64,000 nucleotides of DNA from Nocardioides sp. (GTDB lineage: Bacteria > Actinomycetota > Actinomycetes > Propionibacteriales > Nocardioidaceae). Numbering within the stretch: position 1 is the stretch's first letter; every line of letters starts with the position of its first letter. A program made the translations under genes and the position numbers. Below the pieces are notes generated by a model. The model saw only the letters and a list, made by a program, of their open reading frames with translations. It had not been told where the DNA came from and made no database searches. This document shows positions 44,776 through 56,132 of the stretch, piece by piece. Where the stretch lies: NCBI GenBank assembly GCA_037045645.1, contig JBAOIH010000001.1, positions 1,240,001 through 1,304,000 of the forward strand, written 5' to 3'.

Positions 44776-45183
44776 ATGGACAGCGAGATTCGGCGTTATC
44801 GCACCGGGACCAGTGAGGTCGTCCTCGATCTCACCCACGACTGCGCCGAGTTCGTCTCCGATCGCGGTGACGGCCTGCTGCACGTGTTCGTCCCGCATGC
44901 CACCGCGGGGGTTGCGATCCTCGAAACCGGGGCTGGCTCCGATGACGACTTGCTGGCAGCACTTGAGGACCTGTTGCCGCGCGACGGTCGATGGCGCCAC
45001 CGGCACGGTACGCCGGGCCACGGCCGCGATCATGTGCTCCCGGCGCTGATCTCGCCGTACGCCACCATCCCCGTCATCGGTGGACGTCTCGCGCTCGGCA
45101 CCTGGCAGAGCATCTGCCTGGTCGACACCAACGTCGACAACCCTGAACGCGAGGTGCGGCTGTCGTTCCTCACGAGCGGCTGA
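44776..45183 (+). CDS. yjbQ: YjbQ / UPF0047 family protein (secondary thiamine-phosphate synthase-like)
   Basis: 135 residues. GDGLLHVFVPHATAGVAILE, then RWRHRHGTPGHGRDHVLPAL and GTWQSICLVDTNVDNPEREV, match UPF0047. The conserved His residues sit in these blocks. Family members show weak thiamine-phosphate synthase activity in E. coli; the true role is unsettled. No SD is visible because the tandem repeat occupies the leader. Convergent with a secreted hypothetical gene (1-bp gap). Confidence 0.85.
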   Translation: MDSEIRRYRTGTSEVVLDLTHDCAEFVSDRGDGLLHVFVPHATAGVAILETGAGSDDDLLAALEDLLPRDGRWRHRHGTPGHGRDHVLPALISPYATIPVIGGRLALGTWQSICLVDTNVDNPEREVRLSFLTSG

Positions 45184-45184
45184 C

Positions 45185-45565
45185 CTACTTGATCGTCACG
45201 TCGCTCTTCACCCCGCACGCGGGACGCGACTTCCACGGCTCCTCCAGGCAAGCGCCGTCCACGATCTCTCGCCCGTTCAGACGCGAGGGCAGGCGGCTGC
45301 TGAGGTCGTACGAGACCCCGACGTCGCTGCACGACATCGCGCGTACGGTCTCGTGCACCGTGACCACCACCTGCGTCGCCGACTCGTCGAAGCTCAGGTC
45401 CGCGCCGTCGCGACATTCGCTGCCCGTGTAGCTGACCGTGACGTCTCGACCGTCGATGGTGATCGAGCCCCAAGGGGTCGGCGTCCGACCCCACGAACTC
45501 AGCACCCACCAGCCGGCGAGAGCAACCGCGGCAATAGCAAGGAAGATGACCAGACGTCGAAGCAC
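45185..45565 (-). CDS. Membrane-anchored secreted protein, unknown
   Basis: 126 residues from GTG 45565. An N-terminal helix (LVIFLAIAAVALAGWWVLSS) works as a signal anchor; the exported part has four cysteines (SECRDG, MSCSDV, GACLEE, PACGVK) that could form two disulfides, and alternating strands such as VTVSYTG and TQVVVTVHETV. Family not recognised. Confidence 0.6.
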   Translation of the reverse strand: MLRRLVIFLAIAAVALAGWWVLSSWGRTPTPWGSITIDGRDVTVSYTGSECRDGADLSFDESATQVVVTVHETVRAMSCSDVGVSYDLSSRLPSRLNGREIVDGACLEEPWKSRPACGVKSDVTIK

Positions 45566-45627
45566 GGCTTGATCGTGGCAGCGAAAGGCAGGCTCAGCCG
45601 AAGACCCGAACCAATGATGTCAAGACG

Positions 45628-46929
45628 TTATCTGAGCATCCGCCGGGCCAACTCGACGTGGAACCGCGCCGCCAACGTCAGGTCGTCGACGTGCACCCGT
45701 TCGTCGGCGTTGTGGTAGCCCTCGTCGATGACGTGCGCCGGAGTGTGCCGGAAGGGTGAGAAGCCGTACGCCTCGCAGTCCGACCGCGCCGCCCTGAGAT
45801 AGGACGAGTCGGTGTAGCCCGGGCACAACAACGGCAACAACGAGGCGCCCGGATCCTGTTCGGCCATTACGTCGGCAGCCACTCGTGCCAAGGCGCCGTC
45901 GACCGGCGACGCGCTTCCGGGCACGATCTCCTCGGGAAACTCGAGGTCGTACGGCCCCTCGCCCAGCCGATCGCGTACGACTCGCTCCACCTCGGCGCGC
46001 GTGGCCCCCGGGAGGATCCGGCAGTCGAGCTCGACCCAGGCTCGCGCAGGCATCACGTTGCGAGCCGGCGAACCGTGCAACACGGTCGGCGCCATCGTGG
46101 TGCCCACCAGCGGCGGCAGGCTGTGCTCCAGCGCCGGGTGCAGGGCACTTGCGGCGGCCAGGTCCGCGTCGAGGTCGCCCATCGGCCGCCCAAGCAGTGC
46201 CTCCAAGGACGCAGCCAGCAGAGGAGAGGGCTCGGGTGCTGCCAGCCCTTGGCCGATCCGCGTGATCAGGTCGCCCAGCAATGGCACCGCGTTGTTGCCG
46301 ATCGTGGGCATCGAGGCGTGACCGGCTTCGCCGACCGCGACGACACGAGCAGGCAGTGTCCCCTTCTCGCCGACCGCGAGAGTCAGCATCGCACGGCCGT
46401 CGGAGAGTTCGAGCCGCTGTCCTCCGCCTTCGTTGATGGCGTACGCCGGAGCGAAGTCGGGCCGCTGTTCCAGCAGCCACCTCATGCCGACGTCGGCGTT
46501 GCCGTCCTCCTCGTCGGCGACCATCACCAGCCACAGATCGGCGGAAGGAACGAAGCCGGATCGCGCCAATTCGGCCATGGCGACGCAGCGTGCGGCCACC
46601 TCGTTCTTCATGTCGACCGCACCGCGACCGAAGAGGAATCCGTCGTCGTCGACCACGCCCGCGAAGGGCGGATGCGACCAGTCGCGAGCGTCGGCGGGGA
46701 CCACGTCGAGGTGGCCGACGAAGGCCAGTGACCCCTCGCGAGACCGACCCGGCAGTCTGGCCAGCAGATTGGCGCGCGCGGGATCACGGGCGACGAGTTC
46801 GCACTCGACTCCGACACCTTCGAGATAGTCGGCCAGGTATTCGGCGGCCGCGGTCTCGTTGCCGTTGGTCGTGTCGATCCTGATCAGGCCGCGGGCAAGG
46901 TCGAGGACTTCGTCAGCGAGGTGGCTCAT
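45628..46929 (-). CDS. M20/M25/M40 family metallopeptidase
   Basis: 433 residues from ATG 46929, with AAGGAG 5 nt upstream. Di-zinc peptidase motifs: FVGHLDVVPADARDW (His, Asp), GRGAVDMKNEVAA (bridging Asp), VMVADEEDGNADVG (catalytic Glu, metal Glu), then a dimerisation domain with GEAGHASMPTIGNNAV and a last His in FSPFRHTPAHVIDEGYHNADE. Resembles the ~440-residue actinobacterial ArgE/DapE/carboxypeptidase group that trims acylated amino acids or dipeptides; exact substrate open. Its gene is separated from the ABC permease genes by an inverted repeat. Confidence 0.88.
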   Translation of the reverse strand: MSHLADEVLDLARGLIRIDTTNGNETAAAEYLADYLEGVGVECELVARDPARANLLARLPGRSREGSLAFVGHLDVVPADARDWSHPPFAGVVDDDGFLFGRGAVDMKNEVAARCVAMAELARSGFVPSADLWLVMVADEEDGNADVGMRWLLEQRPDFAPAYAINEGGGQRLELSDGRAMLTLAVGEKGTLPARVVAVGEAGHASMPTIGNNAVPLLGDLITRIGQGLAAPEPSPLLAASLEALLGRPMGDLDADLAAASALHPALEHSLPPLVGTTMAPTVLHGSPARNVMPARAWVELDCRILPGATRAEVERVVRDRLGEGPYDLEFPEEIVPGSASPVDGALARVAADVMAEQDPGASLLPLLCPGYTDSSYLRAARSDCEAYGFSPFRHTPAHVIDEGYHNADERVHVDDLTLAARFHVELARRMLR

Positions 46930-46971
46930 GGCGCTCCTTAGCGTGGATCGGGCGGCACCATTCTCATCCGT

Positions 46972-47009
46972 GCCGGCACACCTCGCTGCGCTCGGCGTAC
47001 CATGCCGGC
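46972..47009 (-). terminator. Inverted repeat after the permease operon
   Basis: GCCGGCA (46972-46978) and TGCCGGC (47003-47009) lie immediately after the stop codon of the last ABC permease gene with a 24-nt loop, a plausible terminator for that operon. Confidence 0.4.
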
Positions 47010-47924
47010 TCAGCCCTTGGTCGAGCCGAGGGTCAGACCACTCACGAACTGCTTCTGGAGCACGAAGAACACGATCAGAACCGGGAGCGCGACCAGGATC
47101 GACCCGGCAGCCAGCAGGTTGTAATCGGTGAAGAACTGCCCACGCAGGTTGCCCAGCGCCGCCTGCATCGGGAACTTGTCGCTGCGTCCCACCAGGAGTG
47201 TCGTCGCCCAGAAGAACTCGTTGTAGATCCAGGTCACCTGCAGCGTCGCCAAGGCGGCCAGCGCCGGACGTACGAGCGGCATCGTGATCTGCCAGTACTG
47301 CCGGAAGACCGAAGCGCCGTCCAACTGCGCCGACTCGTAGATCTCCATCGGCAGGGTCTTCATGTAGTTGGACAACACGAACGTGCAGAAACCGAGCTGG
47401 AACGCCACGTTGATCAAGATCAGCCCCAGGTAGGACCCCAGCAGGTTGCCGGTGTCGCTGATCCACAGCGGCATCGGGATCATCCGATACAGCCGGAAGA
47501 CCGGGATCAACAGAGCCTGCGGAGGCAGCAGGTTGGCGGCCAGGAAGATGCCCAGCAGCGTGAGGTTGAACCGGTACGAGAACCGCGCCAGGACGAAGCC
47601 CATCAGCGACGCCAGGAAGATCGTCAAGATCACCGCCGGCAAGGTGATGATCAACGAGTTGACGAAGTAGTGCCCGAAGTTTCCGCGCTGCCAGGCGTTG
47701 ACGTAGTTCTCGGCAGTCCAGCCGCCGAAGGACAGGTAGCCGTTTGCCTGGGTGTAGCTGTAGTCGCGAAACGAGTTGAGCATCGCCCACAGCAGGGGGA
47801 ACAGCCAGGCCAAGGCCAGCAGCGCCATCGCGATCGTGGCGATGCGCCCTCTGGGCTTGTTGAGTACGCCGCCCTCCATCCGCTCGGGCTGCTTGCCAGC
47901 GGGTGCCTCCACCAGGTCGCTCAC
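47010..47924 (-). CDS. Carbohydrate ABC transporter permease (MalG-type)
   Basis: 304 residues, six helices. The EAA loop is METYESAQ-like: EIYESAQLDGASVFRQYWQI followed by MPLVRPAL, the site that docks the ATPase. C-terminal FVSGLTLGSTKG is typical of MalG/CUT1 inner-membrane proteins. Its ATG overlaps the upstream permease stop by ATGA. No ATPase gene is in the cluster, so a shared MsiK-like ATPase elsewhere is likely. Confidence 0.9.
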   Translation of the reverse strand: MSDLVEAPAGKQPERMEGGVLNKPRGRIATIAMALLALAWLFPLLWAMLNSFRDYSYTQANGYLSFGGWTAENYVNAWQRGNFGHYFVNSLIITLPAVILTIFLASLMGFVLARFSYRFNLTLLGIFLAANLLPPQALLIPVFRLYRMIPMPLWISDTGNLLGSYLGLILINVAFQLGFCTFVLSNYMKTLPMEIYESAQLDGASVFRQYWQITMPLVRPALAALATLQVTWIYNEFFWATTLLVGRSDKFPMQAALGNLRGQFFTDYNLLAAGSILVALPVLIVFFVLQKQFVSGLTLGSTKG

Positions 47925-48853
47925 TGCCGCTCCTCCTTGAACACGATCCGCAGATAGATCGTGATGAAGACCGACGAGATCAGCATCATGATCACCGACA
48001 GGGCCGATCCGAAGCCGACCCGCGACGCCTCACCCACCACGTTCTGGGTGACCAACGCCGCGATGACCTCCAAACCGTTGCGGCCCTGATTGACGATCCA
48101 GACCAGGTCGAAGGCGCGCAACGCCTCGATCACCACGATCACCAGCACGATCAGGTTGATCGGACGCATCATCGGGAAGATGACGTGAAAGAAGGTCTTG
48201 ACCTCCCCGGCGCCATCGACAGCCGCCGCCTCGCGCATCGTGGCGTCGATGCCTTTCAACCCGGCCAGGTAGATCAACATGATGTAGCCGGTGTGCCTCC
48301 AGGCGGTCGCGACCAGGACGGCCCACAGGTTGATGCTCGGGTCGCCGTACCAATCGATCTCAGTGCCCATCACCTGGTTGAGCAGGCCTTGGTCGCGGCT
48401 GTAGAAGAGCTGCCAGATGAAGCCGACCAGCGCCAGGGACAAGACGACCGGCAGATAGAACGCGGTCTGATAGAAGCGACTGCCGATCATGTTGCGGTCC
48501 AAGATGACCGCGAGGAAGATCCCCAACACGGTGGGACCGACGAACAAGAACGCCAGCCAGATCAGGCCGTGCTGGACCGCAGGCCAGAACGGGGGATAGA
48601 TCGAGACGATGTCCTCGTAGTTGCGGGTGCCGACCCACTGGATCGTGTCGAATCCACCCAGGCCGCTCCAGTTGGCGAAGGAGAGCACCACGCTGCCGAT
48701 GGCGGGGATCCAGACGAGGCCGACCACCAGAATCGTCGGAATCAGGACGAACAGGATGACCGTCAGGCGGTCGGCCGCCCCGAGCCTGCGTTGGGATCGG
48801 GGCGCCGAACCTGCCCGTTCGGCCTCGTCTTCGGAGATGACTGTCTGCGACAT
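47921..48853 (-). CDS. Sugar ABC transporter permease (MalF-type)
   Basis: 310 residues from ATG 48853. After a polar N-terminus come six helices; the EAA motif is MREAAAVDGAGEVKTFFHVI followed by FPMMRPINL. WVGTRNYEDI and the later EALRAFDLVWIVNQGRNG are CUT1 landmarks. Starts 13 nt downstream of the binding-protein stop and overlaps the MalG-type gene by 4 bases, so all three form one operon. Confidence 0.9.
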   Translation of the reverse strand: MSQTVISEDEAERAGSAPRSQRRLGAADRLTVILFVLIPTILVVGLVWIPAIGSVVLSFANWSGLGGFDTIQWVGTRNYEDIVSIYPPFWPAVQHGLIWLAFLFVGPTVLGIFLAVILDRNMIGSRFYQTAFYLPVVLSLALVGFIWQLFYSRDQGLLNQVMGTEIDWYGDPSINLWAVLVATAWRHTGYIMLIYLAGLKGIDATMREAAAVDGAGEVKTFFHVIFPMMRPINLIVLVIVVIEALRAFDLVWIVNQGRNGLEVIAALVTQNVVGEASRVGFGSALSVIMMLISSVFITIYLRIVFKEERQ

Positions 48854-48866
48854 GACCGGCTCCGGC

Positions 48867-50198
48867 TCAGCTGCCGAAGATGGAGACCTTTTGCTCTTGG
48901 ATGCTCTTGCAGACACCGTCGATGTCCTTGGGATCCTTCAAGAAGGTCTGGATCGCAGGAATCATCACTGTCGAGGCGAAGTCGGCGCGGGTGTCTCGGT
49001 CCATGAACTGCGCGATGTTCTCAGCCGAACCGACCAGGTCCACCGACTTCTTCTGCAGCGCGGAGTAATTGTCGGTCGCGGCGTTCTCGTTGGCCGCGAT
49101 CGCGGGGACCTTGGTCGAGTTCATCGCGTCCGCGGCCTCGGTGGTGCCCAGCCACTTCATCATGTCCAGGGCGCCGTCGGCGTTCTTGGTCGCCGCCGAG
49201 ACACACCATCCGTCGATAGGAGCGTCGATGGCGCCTGCGCCGATGGCACTGTCGAGCTCGGGGAAGTTGAACATGTCGATGTCATTGACCTGGTCGGGCA
49301 CCGCATCGATGACGAAGGTGCCGAGCAGGTACATCCCGCACTCGCCCTTGCCCATCGAGGTAGCCGCTTCCTGCCAGGTGCGGCCCAACGGGTCGGGCTG
49401 GTTGAACTCGAGTAGGCCGGCCCAGGTGTCGAAGACGTTCTTGACCTCCTTGGAGTCCCAGGCCTCCTCGCCCTTCATCAGGTTCATGTGGAAGTCGAAG
49501 CCGTTGATCCGCATGTTCAAGATGTCGAACGTGCCCATTGCCGGCCAGCCGTCCTTGTCGCCGAAGGCCCACGGGGTGATCCCGTCCTTCTTCATCTGCG
49601 ACATCAGTGTCTTGAACTCGTCGAAGGTGGCCGGGGGTGCGTAGCCCTTCTGGTCCCAGACCTTCTTGTTGTAGAAGACCGCCCAGGGGTAATACTCACG
49701 CGGCACGAAGTACTGCTTGCCGTCGCTGGCGGTCGCGGCCGCCTTGAACGAGTCGTTGAGGCCGTCGATGGGCCACGCGTCGGAGACGTCGCGGATCAGG
49801 CCGGACTGCGCGAACTGATCCATCCGGAAACCGGCGAACCAGGTGAAGACGTCGTCGGGGTTGCCCTGGAGGTAGGAGTTGGCCTGCTCCTGGAAGGTGT
49901 TGTGGTCGACGGCGTTGATGGCGACCTTGGTGCCGCTCTTCTTGATGTAGGCGTCGACGATCGCCTTCTCGCGGTCGTACGCAGGCCCGGATCCGGCGGC
50001 TTCGTTGAGGCCGACCTTCAAGGAACCACCTCCCGAGCCTTCGCCGCTGTCGCCGCCGCAGGCGGCCAGCAGGCTGCTGGAGCTAAGCGCCAGCCCCGCG
50101 ATGCCGGCCCCGCGCAGGAGCGAACGCCGCGTGGCGCGCATGGTGACGAGCGCCGAACCCGGAATCGGCTGAGGAGTAAGGGGGCTGGGAGTGGTCAC
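48867..50198 (-). CDS. Sugar ABC transporter substrate-binding lipoprotein
   Basis: 443 residues from GTG 50198, with AGGAGG 7 nt upstream. The export signal has twin arginines (RRSLLRGAG) and a lipobox LLAAC, so a Tat-exported lipoprotein is likely. The mature part is a CUT1 solute-binding fold: GNPDDVFTWFAGFRMDQFAQ, REYYPWAVFYNKKVW and EEAWDSKEVKNVFDTWAGLL. Divergent from the GH42 beta-galactosidase gene, so the ligand is probably a beta-galactoside or galacto-oligosaccharide; that is inference from context. Confidence 0.9.
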   Translation of the reverse strand: MTTPSPLTPQPIPGSALVTMRATRRSLLRGAGIAGLALSSSSLLAACGGDSGEGSGGGSLKVGLNEAAGSGPAYDREKAIVDAYIKKSGTKVAINAVDHNTFQEQANSYLQGNPDDVFTWFAGFRMDQFAQSGLIRDVSDAWPIDGLNDSFKAAATASDGKQYFVPREYYPWAVFYNKKVWDQKGYAPPATFDEFKTLMSQMKKDGITPWAFGDKDGWPAMGTFDILNMRINGFDFHMNLMKGEEAWDSKEVKNVFDTWAGLLEFNQPDPLGRTWQEAATSMGKGECGMYLLGTFVIDAVPDQVNDIDMFNFPELDSAIGAGAIDAPIDGWCVSAATKNADGALDMMKWLGTTEAADAMNSTKVPAIAANENAATDNYSALQKKSVDLVGSAENIAQFMDRDTRADFASTVMIPAIQTFLKDPKDIDGVCKSIQEQKVSIFGS

Positions 50199-50234
50199 GA
50201 CATGTCCTCCTGGTATGCGGAGAGTGAACAGAAA

Positions 50235-50278
50235 CAAACACTGTTTGCATCGAACCGCGTGGGCCCGGTCACTGTCAA
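50235..50278 (-). promoter_or_regulatory. Promoter and operator candidate of the sugar ABC operon
   Basis: On the minus strand TTGACA (50278 down to 50273) is a perfect -35; a -10 would fall around 50250-50255. CAAAC-ACT-GTTTG (50235-50247), a palindrome with a 3-nt centre, sits just downstream, where a repressor would block initiation. The DeoR protein at 52359-53162 is the natural candidate ligand. Confidence 0.5.
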
Positions 50279-50373
50279 GCACTTCCATGCGACGGCAATA
50301 TCAACAATTTCAGGCACTTTGTCATGGGTGAGAATGTTGACTTCCGGGTCGATCCGGAGGGACATTGTGGCGC

Positions 50374-52362
50374 ATGAACATCCCTGCTCTTGCCTACGGT
50401 GGCGACTACAACCCCGAGCAGTGGCCTCGTGAGGTGTGGGCCGAGGACCACGTCCTGATGCAGCAGTCGCACGTCAATCTCGCGACGGTCGGCGTCTTCT
50501 CCTGGGCGCACCTTCAGCCCAATCCCGACACGTTCACCTTCGAGTGGCTCGACGACGTCATCGAGGGGTTGCACCGTGCCGGAGTGGCGGTCGACCTGGC
50601 CACGGCGACCGCCTCGCCGCCGCCGTGGCTGAGTCGAGCGCACCCCGAGATGCTCCCCGTCACCGCCGACGGCCGAACGTTGTGGCCAGGTGGCCGCCAG
50701 CACTACTGCCCGCATTCGCCGGTCTACCGCGACGCGGCCCAGACGCTGTGTCGAGCGATGGGGGAGCGGTACGGATCTCATCCGAGCGTCGTGCTGTGGC
50801 ACGTGTCGAACGAGATCGGCTGTCACAACGCGTTGTGCTATTGCGACGTGAGCGCAGCGGCGTTCCGCACCTGGTTGCGCGAACGCTATGGCGACCTCGA
50901 CACGCTGAACCAGGCATGGGGTACGGCGTTCTGGAGTCAGCGCTATTTCGACTGGGAGGAGATTCTGCCGCCCCGAATCGCGCCCAACTTCCCCAATCCG
51001 ACGCACCAGTTGGACTTCCGGCGATTCTCCTCCGACACGTTGTTGGAGTTGTTCGTGATGGAGCGCGACATCCTGCACGAGGTGAGCCCGGGGGTGCCGG
51101 TGACCACCAACTTCATGGTCATGCGGCACACCGAGCACATGGACTACTTCCGCTGGGGTCGCGAACTCGACATCGTGTCCAACGATCACTACCAGATGGC
51201 CCACGAATCCCAGCCTTGGCGCGAACTGGCCTTCTCGGCCGACAAGACGCGCGGCACCGCGGGCGGCAAGCCCTGGCTGCTGATGGAGACCTCGACCTCG
51301 GCGGTGAACTGGCAGCCGCGCAACGTGGCCAAAACTCCGGGTGAGTTGCTCCGCGCGAGCATGCAGCACGTGGGACGCGGCGCGGACGGGATGTTGTTCT
51401 TCCAGTGGCGCGCATCCAAGGCCGGTGCGGAGAAATACCACGCAGGCCTGGTGCCGCACGCCGGCACCGACACCCGGCTGTGGCGCGAAGTCTGCGAACT
51501 GGGAGCGGTGCTCGGGCGGCTCAGGGAGGTTGCCGGGGCCACCACCGCGAACCGCGCCGCGATCCTGGTGGACTATCAGGCCCGCTGGGCCGCCGAACTC
51601 GACTCGCACCCCTCGACCGACGTGGCGTACCTCGACCAGCCCGAGGCCTACCATGCGGCCCTGACCGACCTGGGGCTCGGTGTCGATGTCGTCCATCCCA
51701 GCGCCGATCTGTCCGGCTACGACCTCGTGGTCGTCCCGACGCTCTATCTGGTCACCGACGCCGACGCGGCCAACATCGCCGCCGTCGCCGAACGCGGCGG
51801 CACCGTCGTGGTCACCTACTTCTCCGGCATCGTCGACGAGTCCGACCACATCAGACTCGGCGGCTACCCCGGCGCCTTTCGCGAACTTCTCGGCATCCGG
51901 ATCGAGGAGTTCACGCCACTGCGTGAGGGCGAATGCGTCACCCTCGACGACGGCGCGATCGGCACGGTGTGGACCGACGATCTGCAACTTGTCGGAGCAG
52001 AGGCGGTGTCGTCATACGTCGACGGGCCGGTCCCTGGCAAAGCAGCCGTCACCCGACACCAGGTCGGCGACGGCTCGGCGTGGTACGTCGCCACCAGACT
52101 CGACACAGCGGCGATGGGCACGTTGATGACTCGAATCGTCGCTGACGCTGAGGTGGAGCCGGTCGTCGCGACCACGCCAGGTGTCGAGGTCGTACGCCGG
52201 GTCGGGCCCGGAGGGTCCTGGCTGTTCGTGATCAACCACACCGACGAGGTCGCCTCGGTGGCATCATCTGGCCACGATCTGATCTCGGATGCGCCGTACG
52301 AGGGTCAGGTTCCGGCAGGAGGTGTCGCGGTGATCCGCGAGGAGGCGGGCCTGGCGCGATGA
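50374..52362 (+). CDS. Beta-galactosidase, glycoside hydrolase family 42
   Basis: 662 residues. Hydrolyses terminal beta-galactosides. ALAYGGDYNPEQWPREVW is the family opening; the acid/base Glu is in VSNEIGCHNALCYC and the nucleophile Glu in LLMETSTSAVNWQP. Of the four zinc Cys known in Thermus A4 enzyme three are retained (HYCPHS, CYC) and the fourth position reads Ser (CYCDVS). A trimerisation domain and small C-terminal beta domain follow. No signal peptide, so the substrate is imported first. ATG 50374 is chosen; TTG 50365 lies closer to GGAGG and is possible. Confidence 0.92.
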   Translation: MNIPALAYGGDYNPEQWPREVWAEDHVLMQQSHVNLATVGVFSWAHLQPNPDTFTFEWLDDVIEGLHRAGVAVDLATATASPPPWLSRAHPEMLPVTADGRTLWPGGRQHYCPHSPVYRDAAQTLCRAMGERYGSHPSVVLWHVSNEIGCHNALCYCDVSAAAFRTWLRERYGDLDTLNQAWGTAFWSQRYFDWEEILPPRIAPNFPNPTHQLDFRRFSSDTLLELFVMERDILHEVSPGVPVTTNFMVMRHTEHMDYFRWGRELDIVSNDHYQMAHESQPWRELAFSADKTRGTAGGKPWLLMETSTSAVNWQPRNVAKTPGELLRASMQHVGRGADGMLFFQWRASKAGAEKYHAGLVPHAGTDTRLWREVCELGAVLGRLREVAGATTANRAAILVDYQARWAAELDSHPSTDVAYLDQPEAYHAALTDLGLGVDVVHPSADLSGYDLVVVPTLYLVTDADAANIAAVAERGGTVVVTYFSGIVDESDHIRLGGYPGAFRELLGIRIEEFTPLREGECVTLDDGAIGTVWTDDLQLVGAEAVSSYVDGPVPGKAAVTRHQVGDGSAWYVATRLDTAAMGTLMTRIVADAEVEPVVATTPGVEVVRRVGPGGSWLFVINHTDEVASVASSGHDLISDAPYEGQVPAGGVAVIREEAGLAR

Positions 52363-53162
52363 TGCTGGCTTCGCAGCGCAGGACCCAGATTCTGGCCGAC
52401 TTGGACGAGCACGGCACCGTCCGAGTCAGTGACCTGTGCGCGAAGCTGGGCGTCTCCGACATGACGATCCGGCGTGACCTCACCGCGATGCAGCGCGCCG
52501 GACTCTTGGAGAAGGTGCACGGTGGCGCGCGGACGCTCACCAACCCGCTCGCGCGTGAGCGCCCCACGGCGGAGCCCGAGTTCGCCGCCAAGGCCGCGCG
52601 CAATCTGATGGAGAAGGAAGCTATCGCGGCGCGCGCCGTCGAACTCGTGGCCCCAGGGATGGCGATCGCGGTGTCGGCGGGCACGACTACCCATGCGCTC
52701 GCGCGCTATCTGGCCGACGTCCCCGGCCTGACGGTGGTGACCAACTCCGTGTGGGTCAGCGACGTCTTGCACGAGCGGGCGCGCCACAGCATCAACACGC
52801 TGCTGACCGGTGGAATGCGTACGCCCTCCGACGCCCTCGTCGGTCCGCTGGCCGCGGCCGCCGTCGAGTCGTTGCACCTGGATCTGGCGTTCCTCGGGGT
52901 GCACGGACTGCACCCCGAGGCGGGGTGTTCGACCCCCAATCTCCTGGAAGCCGAGATCAATCGGGCCATGGTGCATGCCGCTCGCCAACTCGTCGTCGTC
53001 GCCGACTCCTCGAAATGGGGGGTCGTAGGCCTGTCGTCGATGGCCTCGCTGGATGACATCGACGTCCTGGTCACCGATGACGGCTTTCCCGAGCGCGACC
53101 GCGAGGTCGTCGAAGAACGCGTGGGTGACGTGATCGTCTGCGACACCGCCGCGGTGGGCTGA
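52359..53162 (+). CDS. DeoR/GlpR family transcriptional regulator
   Basis: 267 residues. N-terminal winged helix: RRTQILADLDEHGTVRVSDL with the recognition helix VSDMTIRRDLTAMQRAGLLE and KVHGGAR; C-terminal sugar-phosphate-sensing domain with AVSAGTTTHALARYL and LAFLGVHGLHPEAGCSTPN, then VVVADSSKWG. ATG overlaps the beta-galactosidase stop (ATGA), so it is co-expressed with the enzyme and probably controls the divergent transport operon. Confidence 0.9.
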   Translation: MMLASQRRTQILADLDEHGTVRVSDLCAKLGVSDMTIRRDLTAMQRAGLLEKVHGGARTLTNPLARERPTAEPEFAAKAARNLMEKEAIAARAVELVAPGMAIAVSAGTTTHALARYLADVPGLTVVTNSVWVSDVLHERARHSINTLLTGGMRTPSDALVGPLAAAAVESLHLDLAFLGVHGLHPEAGCSTPNLLEAEINRAMVHAARQLVVVADSSKWGVVGLSSMASLDDIDVLVTDDGFPERDREVVEERVGDVIVCDTAAVG

Positions 53163-53207
53163 GCCGCGACCGGCCCGAAGGCGGCTGCCAGACCACGCCG
53201 TGTGTTA

Positions 53208-53221
53208 TCTTGATATCAAGA
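53208..53221. promoter_or_regulatory. 14-bp perfect palindrome upstream of aconitase
   Basis: TCTTGATATCAAGA is fully self-complementary and lies about 90 bp before the aconitase ATG in an otherwise GC-rich leader; TTATCT next to it could serve as a -10. It is a likely operator for a dimeric regulator. No regulator gene such as acnR follows aconitase here. Confidence 0.5.
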
Positions 53222-53312
53222 GACTTTGCCGCACGCTAAGGGTCGCCTCACTACCCCGGGTGACCGTCACGACGGCAAGATGGACGATGAACCCCTGAGA
53301 CGAGGAGACGGT

Positions 53313-55970
<2,658 letters not shown>

Positions 55971-55987
55971 CCGAGCAAGATCGCACC

Positions 55988-56060
55988 AGGCGGGTCGAAG
56001 GGACCTCACGGGGACACAGCGCCGCGGGAGCCGAGGAATCGGATCACCTTCGACCCGCCT
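55988..56060 (+). terminator. Large inverted repeat after aconitase
   Basis: AGGCGGGTCGAAGG (55988-56001) pairs perfectly with CCTTCGACCCGCCT (56047-56060) across a 45-nt loop, starting 18 nt after the aconitase stop. A terminator is likely, although the loop is long. Confidence 0.55.
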
Positions 56061-56093
56061 TCGTGCGGGCAGGGCCGGTCGTGTGCTCGCTGC

Positions 56094-56099
56094 TAGCGT
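56094..56099 (+). promoter_or_regulatory. -10 element TAGCGT upstream of the GNAT operon
   Basis: TAGCGT is 6 nt before GTG 56106, which opens an 8-codon frame ending on the GNAT start codon. Confidence 0.45.
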
Positions 56100-56105
56100 G
56101 CGAGC

Positions 56106-56132
56106 GTGACTGTGATCGCGTGCGCCCGATGA
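56106..56132 (+). CDS. Possible leaderless mini-ORF (8 codons)
   Basis: GTG 56106 reads VTVIACAR and stops at TGA 56130-56132, overlapping the GNAT ATG as ATGA. Leaderless spacing from TAGCGT makes its translation plausible, and the overlap would couple it to the GNAT gene. It may only deliver ribosomes to the next start. No family can be assigned to so short a peptide. Confidence 0.3.
   Translation: MTVIACAR

Noticed and set aside
56106..56132. Mini-ORF as a cysteine-responsive attenuator
   Set aside because: Only one Cys codon is present and the downstream genes have no link to sulfur metabolism; simple translational coupling is enough.
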